This document shows positions 16,644 to 23,926 of a DNA stretch of 42,650 bases, piece after piece. The stretch is from Hymenobacter lapidiphilus (GTDB lineage: Bacteria; Bacteroidota; Bacteroidia; Cytophagales; Hymenobacteraceae): NCBI RefSeq assembly GCF_003417065.2, contig NZ_QVLT01000036.1, positions 1 through 42,650 of the forward strand. The letters are read 5' to 3'. The position numbers were made by a program, and so were the translations under genes. Under the pieces are notes generated by a model that had not been told where the DNA came from, did no database searches, and saw only the letters and a list, made by a program, of their open reading frames with translations. Position 1 is the first letter of the stretch; every line of letters begins with the position of its first letter.

Positions 16644-17414
16644 CTATTCGTTGAACAGGCCGCCGAGCAGGCCACCGCTTTCTTTGCTGGCATTGCCACC
16701 AGCCGGGGCCAGGGCCTGAATAAGCTTCTTCACGGGCATCGATTGCAGCCATACCCGGCCGGTACCGCGAAGCGTAGCCAGCATCAATCCCTCACCCCCA
16801 AAAATCATGGATTTGAGGCCGCCGGCGCGAGCAATGCTGAAGTCGATGCCCGGCTCGAAGGCCACTACGCAACCCGTATCAACGCGCAGCAGCTCGTTGT
16901 TGAGGCGCTTCTCGATGATGGTCCCGCCGGCGTGCACGAAGGCCTTGCCGTCGCCGGTTATCTTCTGCAGAATAAAGCCTTCACCCCCAAAAAAGCCCGC
17001 GCCCAGCTTGGAGTTGAGATGCAGGCTGATTTTGGTGCCCCGGGCGGCGGCCAGAAAGCCGTCCTTCTGCACAATAAGGCCCTGGGGCAAGTCCCGTAAA
17101 TCGAGCGCGATGATGGTGCCGGGGTAGGGGGCCGAGAAGGCCACCTGGGCCTTGCCCGAACCACCGCGGTGGGTGAAGTGCGTCATGAACAACGACTCGC
17201 CCGTGAGCAGCCGCGTGCCGGCCGAAAACAACTTGCCCATCAGGCCCTGGTTTACTTCCGAGCCGTCGCCCATCTTGGTTTCGAAGGCAATAGCTTCGCT
17301 CATGTACACCATGGCCCCAGCTTCGGCAATTACCGTCTCGTTGGGGTCAAGCTCTACTTCGAGCACCTGAATGTCGTTGCCGAGGATTTTGTAGTCGATT
17401 TCGTGAGACTGCAT
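16644..17414 (-). CDS. AIM24 / TIGR00266-family protein
   Basis: A 256-aa cytoplasmic protein of the AIM24/TIGR00266 family, a double-psi-beta trimeric fold of poorly known function (the yeast namesake acts in mitochondrial inner-membrane organisation). Typical features: EVELDPNETVIAEAGAMVYM near the N-terminus, GESLFMTHFTHRG, AFVHAGGTIIEKRL, GGLKSMIFGGEGLMLATLRGTG, and a Gly-rich tail ending LLGGLFNE. The ATG at 17414 gives the usual MQSHEIDYKILG start; the TTG further upstream is less likely. A strong terminator follows. Confidence 0.9.
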   Translation of the reverse strand: MQSHEIDYKILGNDIQVLEVELDPNETVIAEAGAMVYMSEAIAFETKMGDGSEVNQGLMGKLFSAGTRLLTGESLFMTHFTHRGGSGKAQVAFSAPYPGTIIALDLRDLPQGLIVQKDGFLAAARGTKISLHLNSKLGAGFFGGEGFILQKITGDGKAFVHAGGTIIEKRLNNELLRVDTGCVVAFEPGIDFSIARAGGLKSMIFGGEGLMLATLRGTGRVWLQSMPVKKLIQALAPAGGNASKESGGLLGGLFNE

Positions 17415-17476
17415 AGGGCGTTGAGTGTGTGGCGGAAAGAAGCTCAAGTATAGCGAAAGATGAATAAACGGCGAGT

Positions 17477-17842
17477 CTACTCGTCCTCTTCCTCGGTTAC
17501 CTCGTCCTCATCTACTTCCTTGCCCTTCGCGTCGGCTTTGGGCTTTTTGCTCTTGGCCTCGGTGCTGCTGCGGCGTACAAAATCCTCCTCCGACTCCTCC
17601 ACTTCTTCGATTGGTAGGTCGTCTTCCTCCTCCTTCTCGCCGAAAGCCCCGTCGCGGTTTACCAGTTTCTTGTCGCGCACGTGGCGGTTGAGGAACGTAT
17701 TGATGTCCTCGATGGAGTAGTTGGAGGTGATTTCACCCAGCGGGTTCACCTTGATTTCGAAGCCTTCCAGCTCCTTATGCACCCGGGCTTTCTTTTCGGG
17801 CTCTTCACTTTTACTTTTCGACTTGGCGGGTTTCTTGGCCAT
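17477..17842 (-). CDS. Small charged protein, unknown function
   Basis: 121 aa with a Lys/Ser/Pro-rich start (MAKKPAKSKSKSEEPEKK), a central folded-looking block (KELEGFEIKVNPLGEITSNY through NTFLNRHVRDKKL), and a very acidic low-complexity C-terminus interrupted by a Lys-rich patch. The start at 17842 is favoured over the longer frame because it begins at ATG with the basic segment. The central block resembles a conserved short Bacteroidota protein of unknown role; a nucleic-acid or ribosome partner would fit the charge pattern, but that is a guess. It lies 62 bp upstream of the AIM24 gene on the same strand. Confidence 0.7.
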   Translation of the reverse strand: MAKKPAKSKSKSEEPEKKARVHKELEGFEIKVNPLGEITSNYSIEDINTFLNRHVRDKKLVNRDGAFGEKEEEDDLPIEEVEESEEDFVRRSSTEAKSKKPKADAKGKEVDEDEVTEEEDE

Positions 17843-17934
17843 GATGCGGGGCGCTGGAGGTACAACAGATGTGCGCCGGCCCAAAGCCCGCGCCCTGTAG
17901 GTACGCAGCCCCGCATACGAAGGATATGGCCGCG

Positions 17935-17989
17935 GCTAATAGCTAAAAGCCCGCCCGACGATTTGTCGGGCGGGCTTTTAGCTATTAGC
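17935..17989. terminator. Strong bidirectional terminator after gltX
   Basis: Perfect 25-bp stem (17935-17959 with 17965-17989) and a 5-nt loop, with GC-rich core GCCCGCCCGAC flanked by AAAA and TTTT, so it works in both directions. It lies 77 bp beyond the gltX stop on the minus strand. Confidence 0.88.
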
Positions 17990-18066
17990 AAACCGGAGAT
18001 GCTGAGTGGCTGGGCCATAAGCAAACGCCCCACGTACTTGATAGCAGAACGAAAGCTAACAGCTAG

Positions 18067-19599
18067 TTATAGGGCCGCTACAGCCGCCTGAATCCGCTCG
18101 GCGGTTTCCTGCGGGCCCAGAATGTGCATGATGTGCATCAGGTCGGGGCCGGCGGCGGCCCCGGTTACGGCCACGCGCAAGCTCTGCAGCACCTGCCCGA
18201 TTTTCAGGCCCTGGCCTTCCACTACCTGCGTCAGCAGCGCCTTAATCTCGTCGGGCGAAGCGGCAGCGGCAGCGGGCAGTTGGGTGGCAAATTCGGCCAG
18301 CGCGGCGGCTACCGGCGCGTTCCACTTTTTGCTGATAACCTGCTCGTCGTAGCTAGTGGGCCGCTCGAAAAACAGCTGCGCCTCCTTGGCCAAATCGGCC
18401 GGGAAGGTGGCGCGCTCCTTCACTAGGGCGGCAATCTGAGTGGCTTTGTCGGCCGACACTTCACGGCCCTGCTGCTGCAGGTCGTCGATGAGGTACTGAG
18501 CCAGCTCGGCGTCGGGTTTGGCGCGCAGGTACTGCTCGTTGTACCAGCGCACCTTGTTCTGGTCGAAGCGGGCCGGCGACTTGCTCACGCGCTCAATCGA
18601 GAAGTTCTCAATCAGCTCGTCCATGGTAAACAGCTCCTGGGGCGTGCCGGGATTCCAGCCCAGAAAGGCCAGGAAGTTGATGAACGCCTCGGGCAGGTAG
18701 CCCGCCTCGCGGTAGCCGCTGCTCACGGTGGGCTGGCCCTCGGCGTCGGTGCCGTGGAATTCGAGCGGGAACACCGGAAAACCGAGCTTGTCGCCGTCGC
18801 GCTTGCTGAGCTTGCCGGTGCCGTCGGGCTTGAGCAGCAGCGGCAGGTGGGCGAACTGCGGCATGGTGCTTTCCCAACCCAAATAACGGTACAGCAGCAC
18901 GTGCAGTGGCGCCGAGGGCAGCCACTCCTCACCCCGGATAACGTGCGTGATTTCCATCAGATGGTCATCCACGATGTTGGCCAGGTGGTAGGTCGGCATG
19001 CCGTCGGACTTCATCAGCACCTTGTCATCAATGGCCGATGAATGCACCACCACCCAGCCCCGAATCAGGTCCTGGAAGCGCACTTCCTCCTTGCGGGGCA
19101 CTTTCAGGCGGATAACGTAGGGCGTGCCGGCGGCCAGCAGCTGCTCGGTTTCTTCGGCCGGCAGCGTGAGCGAGTTGCGCATCTGGGCCCGCGTGATGCT
19201 GTTGTACTGCGGGTTGGGCACCTTGGCGGCCGTCAGGCGCGCACGCATGGCATCCAGGTCCTCGGGCGTATCGAAGGCGTAATAGGCGAAACCATCCTTG
19301 ATGAGCTGGTCGGCGTACTGGCGGTACATGGGCTTCCGCTCGCTCTGGCGGTACGGCGCGTGGGGTCCGCCCTGCTCAATGCCCTCGTCAATTTCGATGC
19401 CGCACCAGTGCAGCGCGTCCATAATGTACTGCTCGGCGCCGGGCACAAAGCGGTTCTGGTCGGTGTCTTCGATGCGTAATAGCATCTTACCGCCCAGCTT
19501 ACGGGCTAGCAGGTAGTTGTAAAGCGCAGTGCGCACGCCGCCGATATGCAGCGGTCCGGTGGGGCTGGGCGCAAAACGCACCCGTACTTCTCTTTCCAT
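18067..19599 (-). CDS. gltX: Glutamyl-tRNA synthetase
   Basis: Charges tRNA-Glu with glutamate; class I aminoacyl-tRNA synthetase, cytoplasmic. 510 aa. HIGH-type motif HIGG at 18-21 within APSPTGPLHIGGVRTALYN; the IEDTD motif (LLRIEDTDQNRFVPGAE); KMSKS-type KLSKRDG at 263-269; C-terminal anticodon-binding helical domain ending in a GPDLMHIMHILGPQETAERI segment. No zinc-finger Cys set was noticed in the usual place. Whether it also charges tRNA-Gln (non-discriminating) cannot be settled by eye. It has an exact -7 box upstream and a strong bidirectional terminator. Confidence 0.96.
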   Translation of the reverse strand: MEREVRVRFAPSPTGPLHIGGVRTALYNYLLARKLGGKMLLRIEDTDQNRFVPGAEQYIMDALHWCGIEIDEGIEQGGPHAPYRQSERKPMYRQYADQLIKDGFAYYAFDTPEDLDAMRARLTAAKVPNPQYNSITRAQMRNSLTLPAEETEQLLAAGTPYVIRLKVPRKEEVRFQDLIRGWVVVHSSAIDDKVLMKSDGMPTYHLANIVDDHLMEITHVIRGEEWLPSAPLHVLLYRYLGWESTMPQFAHLPLLLKPDGTGKLSKRDGDKLGFPVFPLEFHGTDAEGQPTVSSGYREAGYLPEAFINFLAFLGWNPGTPQELFTMDELIENFSIERVSKSPARFDQNKVRWYNEQYLRAKPDAELAQYLIDDLQQQGREVSADKATQIAALVKERATFPADLAKEAQLFFERPTSYDEQVISKKWNAPVAAALAEFATQLPAAAAASPDEIKALLTQVVEGQGLKIGQVLQSLRVAVTGAAAGPDLMHIMHILGPQETAERIQAAVAAL

Positions 19600-19641
19600 A
19601 CGTTCGTTGCGCGGCTTTATTCAGGTTGAGAAACCGCGCCG

Positions 19642-19649
19642 CAAAGGTA
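19642..19649 (-). promoter_or_regulatory. -7 box upstream of gltX
   Basis: On the minus strand this reads TACCTTTG, an exact TAnnTTTG, 42 nt before the gltX ATG and followed by C as in many Bacteroidota housekeeping promoters. No clear -33 TTG. Confidence 0.55.
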
Positions 19650-19680
19650 CGAAAGGTGAGATGGAGAAATGATGAAAGAA

Positions 19681-19790
19681 CTGTCATTCCGACATTCCGC
19701 GCATCAATTGGAGAGAGGAATCCGGGTAAATTCGTTGAGCGGAATCGTTTGCTAACGTTAATCCTGACTCCTGCTTCGTCGGAATGACAG
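19681..19790. repeat. Inverted repeat with GTCATTCCGAC ends
   Basis: Terminal arms CTGTCATTCCGAC (19681-19693) and its exact complement (19778-19790) bound a 110-bp block containing AGGAATCC and CCTGACTCCTGCTTCGTCGG. Only the ends pair well. The end word fits the GTCATnC pattern of the other intergenic palindromes. It lies between the pentapeptide gene and gltX. Confidence 0.7.
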
Positions 19791-19801
19791 GCGCTTGCAC
19801 C

Positions 19802-20413
19802 TCACTCCACTACCAACCCAAACTTCGTCAGCAGCCCCGGTAGGCTTTCGAGGGCGAAGCGGGCGCCTTTTACTTCGTTGAGCGCGGGGTCGAGCTGGAG
19901 TTGGCGGGCAGTGCGGAAGTCGGCGCCGGCCAGCTTCGTGTTCTCGAACACGGCGTCTGGCAGGTCGCAGTTGGCAAATACGGCGTTGGTTAGGTTGGTG
20001 CGGGCGAAATCGACTTCCCGTAGCGAGCAGCCTTCGAAGCGGGTATTGGCCATCAGTTTTCCTCCGAAAACGGCGTAGTCGAGCAGGCAGCGGTCGAAAT
20101 GCACCCCAAACAGAAGGTCGCGGCAGGCGTTGAACTGCAGGCCCAGCAGCTTACAGCCATCGAACGCCACGTTTTGCAAACTGGTGCTGGCCAGCGAGGC
20201 CCCGGCCAGATTACAGTTCTCAAATCGGCAGTCGGTGAACCGCCGGCCAGTCAAATCAGCCTGGCTTAAATCGAAACCGATAAAATGAAACTGCTCGAAC
20301 TCGCGCTGGCCCACCAGCGCCGGGGGCAGGGCCCGGTTGAGCACGTTTTCGGTTGGAAAGTAGTCGGGCCGGGTTAGGGCTTTGGCTGGCTTGCGGGTAC
20401 TGGGTCGGCGCAT
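19802..20413 (-). CDS. Pentapeptide-repeat protein
   Basis: A 203-aa protein. After a basic Ser/Thr/Lys start (~30 residues) it consists of A(D/N)LxX-type pentapeptide repeats forming a right-handed beta helix, e.g. FDLSQADLTGRRFTDCRFEN, CNLAGASLASTSLQNVAFDG, and FARTNLTNAVFANCDLPDAV. It ends with a short non-repeat segment common in the family. Some such proteins mimic DNA and protect gyrase; nothing here shows that. The ATG at 20413 overlaps the stop of the upstream membrane-protein gene (TAATG), so the two are translationally coupled. Confidence 0.9.
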   Translation of the reverse strand: MRRPSTRKPAKALTRPDYFPTENVLNRALPPALVGQREFEQFHFIGFDLSQADLTGRRFTDCRFENCNLAGASLASTSLQNVAFDGCKLLGLQFNACRDLLFGVHFDRCLLDYAVFGGKLMANTRFEGCSLREVDFARTNLTNAVFANCDLPDAVFENTKLAGADFRTARQLQLDPALNEVKGARFALESLPGLLTKFGLVVE

Positions 20414-20607
20414 TATTCGCGGTTTCGGAAACCCAGCCACAGGCCCAACCCCAGCAGCACCGCGCCGCCCTTGATGGCCCAGGCTACCGTTGGGCCCCAG
20501 ATGTAAATCCAATCAAGAAGCGGAAACCGGAAGTTGGCCGGCAGCAGCAAAGGCGCCACCATAGCCACCAGCCCCGCACAGAATAAAAAGATGCCCAGCT
20601 CGCGCAT
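20413..20607 (-). CDS. Small two-TM membrane protein coupled to pentapeptide gene
   Basis: 64 aa starting MRELGIFLFCAGLVAMVAP, with two hydrophobic segments (residues ~4-22 and ~43-59) separated by an aromatic loop around FRFPLLDWIYIWG, ending in a short basic tail. The longer frame to 20688 adds a polar Arg-rich leader without a good start, so the ATG at 20607 is preferred. Its TAA stop shares a base with the ATG of the pentapeptide-repeat gene. Function unknown; coupling suggests the partners act together. Confidence 0.68.
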   Translation of the reverse strand: MRELGIFLFCAGLVAMVAPLLLPANFRFPLLDWIYIWGPTVAWAIKGGAVLLGLGLWLGFRNRE

Positions 20608-20743
20608 AAGGTAAAGAAGGAAGGTAGACGCCTCTCTGTTGGATGGTAAAGTAGCAGGTAGCCTGTGGCGCGGGCGTCCGGAGCGCATCGGTTCCCCCCC
20701 CGTATGTCAAGTTCCGCTGTGAAATCCGCGACACACAGGGTTC

Positions 20744-21133
20744 TTACCCCTCCACGGCCACGCACGAAATTTCTACCTGCACGTCTTTAGGCAGGCGGCT
20801 AACTTCCACGGTTTCGCGGGCGGGCGCATAATCGGCATCGAAGTAGCTGCCGTAGATGTCGTTGATAAGGCCAAAGTTGCCGAGGTCCTGCACAAAAATG
20901 CTGCACTTCACGATGTGGCGCATCGAGAGGCCGGCTGCCGTCAGCACGGCCTGCAGGTTGCGCATTACCTGGTGCGTTTCGGCCGCTACATCACCGCCGC
21001 CTACGAGCTGGCCGGTAGCCGGGTCGAGGGCAATCTGACCTGAAACGTACACGGTGCCGCCGGCCCGGATGGCCTGGCTATAGGGACCGATTGGAGCGGG
21101 GGCTTGGGGCGAAAAAATGACGGTGTGGGCCAT
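20744..21133 (-). CDS. ridA: RidA-family reactive imine/enamine deaminase
   Basis: Hydrolyses reactive enamine/imine intermediates released by PLP enzymes, protecting other enzymes; cytoplasmic homotrimer. 129 aa, the canonical length. Family motifs are IGPYSQAIRAGGTVYVSGQIALDP at the N-terminus, NLQAVLTAAG in the middle and APARETVEVSRLPKDVQVEI at the C-terminus; the Arg in the PARE motif binds the substrate carboxylate. It is the first gene of a minus-strand group and divergent from the dehydrogenase-like gene at 21201. Confidence 0.93.
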   Translation of the reverse strand: MAHTVIFSPQAPAPIGPYSQAIRAGGTVYVSGQIALDPATGQLVGGGDVAAETHQVMRNLQAVLTAAGLSMRHIVKCSIFVQDLGNFGLINDIYGSYFDADYAPARETVEVSRLPKDVQVEISCVAVEG

Positions 21134-21170
21134 GGGGAGGGCGGAGAACAGGGTGGGTAAACGAAAGAAC

Positions 21171-21178
21171 TATCTTTG
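21171..21178 (+). promoter_or_regulatory. -7 box upstream of the dehydrogenase-like gene
   Basis: TATCTTTG, exact TAnnTTTG, ending 22 nt before the ATG at 21201. The short leader leaves no room for a regulatory element. Confidence 0.55.
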
Positions 21179-21200
21179 GGCTAAAGTAAGCCGAAAATCT

Positions 21201-21866
21201 ATGCATCTGTTTATTGTGGGCGGCGAAACCGTCGAAACCGAGCTGCGCCGCAAGTTTGGCGAGGCTCACCAGTACGACTTCTGCCCCGCCACCGCCCCCG
21301 CTCTGTCCGCCCGGCTTGCTGCTGCCGACGTGCTCTTCGACCTGCGCAGCTGGCCCGAGCTGCACTACGAGCAGCCCCGCCAGCCCCTGTTCTACGACAC
21401 CACCGCCCGCAGCCTGGCCCAGCTTTTCCACGACGAAGAGCCGCCCTTCGGCCCCGTATTCGGCCTCTGCGCCCTGCCCACGCTCCTCGACCGGCCGCTG
21501 CTGGAAGTTACACTGCTCGACGCTGCCACGGCCCCTGCGCTGGCCACCCTCTGCACCAGCCTGGGCACCGATTACCGCCTCGTGGCCGACCGCGTGGGCC
21601 TGGTAACGCCGCGCATCGTATGCATGATTATCAATGAGGCCTGCTACACGCTACAGGAGGGCACGGCTTCGGTGCAGGATATCGACCTGGGCATGAAGCT
21701 GGGCACCAACTACCCGCACGGACCCTTCGAGTGGGCCAACGCCATGGGTGTGCAAAGGGTGTACGAAACGCTGGAAGCCCTGTATCAGGATACCCACGAG
21801 GAGCGCTACAAAGTCTGCCCGTTACTGAAAACTATGTACCTGCGCGGCGAATCGTTTGCGCTGTAG
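21201..21866 (+). CDS. Degenerate 3-hydroxyacyl-CoA dehydrogenase-like protein
   Basis: A 221-aa protein whose C-terminal half (residues ~130-220) is a clear 3HCDH_C domain: GLVTPRIVCMIINEACYTLQ, GTASVQDIDLGMKLGTNYPH, GPFEWANAMG. The N-terminal half is much shorter than a normal Rossmann domain (about 90 residues before the catalytic region instead of ~145) and the start, LFIVGGETVETEL, lacks GxGxxG. In the segment matching GLHFFNPVPVMKLVEV of the family, it reads GLCALPTLLDRPLLEV: the catalytic Glu is kept (Glu102) while the His is Cys90 at the same 12-residue spacing. NAD-dependent dehydrogenase activity is therefore doubtful. The frame extends upstream to 21117, but ATG 21201 fits the promoter. 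Confidence 0.8.
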   Translation: MHLFIVGGETVETELRRKFGEAHQYDFCPATAPALSARLAAADVLFDLRSWPELHYEQPRQPLFYDTTARSLAQLFHDEEPPFGPVFGLCALPTLLDRPLLEVTLLDAATAPALATLCTSLGTDYRLVADRVGLVTPRIVCMIINEACYTLQEGTASVQDIDLGMKLGTNYPHGPFEWANAMGVQRVYETLEALYQDTHEERYKVCPLLKTMYLRGESFAL

Positions 21867-21894
21867 GTCGAAAACCATACTTCGTTCTGAACGC

Positions 21895-21930
21895 AAATTG
21901 CCGCTCCGGAAGCTTCCGGAGCGGCAATTT
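21895..21930. terminator. Bidirectional terminator between convergent genes
   Basis: A perfect 36-nt palindrome centred on AAGCTT with AAATTGCCGCTCCGG arms, followed by TT on the plus strand. It sits between the dehydrogenase-like gene (+) and glmS (-), serving both. Confidence 0.85.
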
Positions 21931-21972
21931 TTACAATTTATCTGGTTAAACGAAAGCTAATAGCTCAAACCG

Positions 21973-23810
21973 TTACTCCACCGTTACCGATTTGGCCAGG
22001 TTGCGGGGCTGATCGACATCGCAGCCGCGCAGCACGGCAATGTGGTAAGAGAGCAACTGCAGCGGAACCACCGAAACAAGCGGCATTAGCACCTCGCTGG
22101 TAGCCGGTACTTCAATCGTGAATTCGGCCATGGCCGGAATTATGGTGTCGCCTTCAGTTACTACGGCAATAATGCGGCCTTTGCGGGCTTTCACCTCCTG
22201 GATGTTGCTCACCACCTTCTCGTATGAGCTATCCTTGGTAGCAATTACCACCACCGGCATGTTCTCATCGATGAGTGCGATAGGGCCGTGCTTCATCTCG
22301 GCGGCGGGGTAGCCCTCGGCGTGGATGTAGCTGATTTCTTTGAGCTTAAGGGCGCCTTCGAGGGCCACCGGGAAATTGTAGCCCCGGCCCAGGTACAGGA
22401 AGTTGGTAGCATCCTTGAAGATTTCCGCAATCTGCATAATCTCGGTGTTGAGCTCCAAGGCCTTTTCTACTTTGGCCGGAATGGTTTCTAACTCCACCAT
22501 CAACTCGCGCAGGCGGGTATCGGTAAGCGTGCCGCGCTTATGGCCCACAATCATGGCCAACAGCGTGAGCACTGTTACCTGGGCCGTAAAGGCTTTGGTC
22601 GAGGCCACACCAATTTCGGGGCCGGCGTGGGTGTAAGCGCCGCGTCGGTGGCGCGGGCGATGCTCGAGCCCACCACGTTGCAGATGCCGAAAATGGTAGC
22701 GCCGCGGCTCTTGGCCAGCTCCAGAGCGGCCAGCGTGTCGGCCGTTTCACCGCTCTGCGAAATGGCAATTACGATGTCGCGCTCCGTAATAACAGGGTTG
22801 CGGTAGCGGAACTCGGAGGCATACTCCACTTCCACCGGTACCCGGGCCAGATCTTCGAGCAGGTACTCGGCCACCAGACCCGCGTGCCACGACGTGCCGC
22901 AGGCCACAATCAGGATGCGGTCGGCATTCACAAACTTGCGCTCGTAGGCCCGCACGCCACCCATGTTCAGGTGGCCGGCTTCCAGTTCCAGACGGCCGCG
23001 CATTGAATCGAGGATGGAGCGAGGCTGCTCGAAAATCTCCTTCAGCATGAAGTGCTCGTAGCCACCCTTCTCAATGCGGTCCAGCTCCAGTTCCAGCTTC
23101 TGAATGTACGGTGTCTGCTTCACATCCTCGCGGCTGCGCAGGTCCATCTCGCCATCTTTGATAACGACCAGCTCGTAGTCGTTCACATATACCACGTCGC
23201 TCGTGTACTCGATGATGGGCGTAGCGTCGGAGGCTAGGAAAAACTCGTTCTCCCCAATGCCCACGACTAGCGGCGAGCCTTTACGGGCGGCAATCAGCTG
23301 GCCGGGGTTGTCCTTGCTCAGTACTACAATAGCGTAAGCACCTACTACCTCGTGCAGGGCTAGGCGCACCGCCTGCTCCAGCGAACATTGGTTTTTCTTC
23401 TGAATCTCTTCAATCAGATTCACGAATACCTCCGTATCGGTGTCCGAGTGAAATACGTGGCCCTGCTGCTGCAAATGCTCCTTAAGAGCGGCGTAGTTCT
23501 CAATGATGCCGTTATGGATAATGGCAATTCGTTCCGACGTGGAGTAGTGCGGGTGGGCATTCGCGTCGTTCGGCTCGCCGTGGGTGGCCCAGCGGGTATG
23601 GCCCATACCGATATTGGCGAGCGTGTCCTTCTCGGCAATGAATTTCTCCAGCTCGGCTACTTTGCCCTTTTTCTTATATACGCTCAACTCACCGTTGTTC
23701 AGCAGCGCCACGCCTGCCGAATCGTATCCCCGGTATTCGAGCCGGTGCAATCCTTTGAGAATAATAGGGCAGGCCTCACGGTAGCCGATGTAAGCAACAA
23801 TTCCGCACAT
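21973..23810 (-). pseudogene. glmS: Glutamine-fructose-6-phosphate aminotransferase, frameshifted
   Basis: Makes glucosamine-6-phosphate from fructose-6-phosphate and glutamine, the entry to peptidoglycan and LPS amino sugars. Read as one gene with a +1 repair it is 612 aa, exactly family length. N-terminal glutaminase (Cys2 nucleophile in MCGIVAYIG; HTRWATHGEPN; HNGIIENY), then two SIS sugar-isomerase domains (ACGTSWHAG, SQSGETADT, later STKAFTAQ, LGRGYNFPVALEGALKLKE), ending DQPRNLAKSVTVE. The frame breaks near 22640: the 5' piece (22575-23810) runs into DAALTPTPAPKL where DAGAYTHAGPEIGVAS is expected, and the rest (21973-~22640) is in another frame. Restoring one C at 22640-22641 (plus strand) repairs it. 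As the gene is normally essential, a sequencing error is the likeliest cause. Confidence 0.92.
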
Positions 23811-23860
23811 AGTAGTCGACGGGTTCAGAGCCGGAGCTCGAAGAGAAAAAAAGTATAGGA

Positions 23861-23868
23861 CAAAAGTA
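23861..23868 (-). promoter_or_regulatory. -7 box upstream of glmS
   Basis: Minus-strand TACTTTTG, exact TAnnTTTG, 50 nt before the glmS ATG. The spacer between the DUF4270 gene and glmS is only 116 bp, so glmS could be transcribed both from here and by read-through. Confidence 0.5.
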
Positions 23869-23926
23869 GGGCGACACTGGCAAAGGCCGTGCCGCCCTCA
23901 GGCCGATTAAAGGCCGCTGCTCCTCC

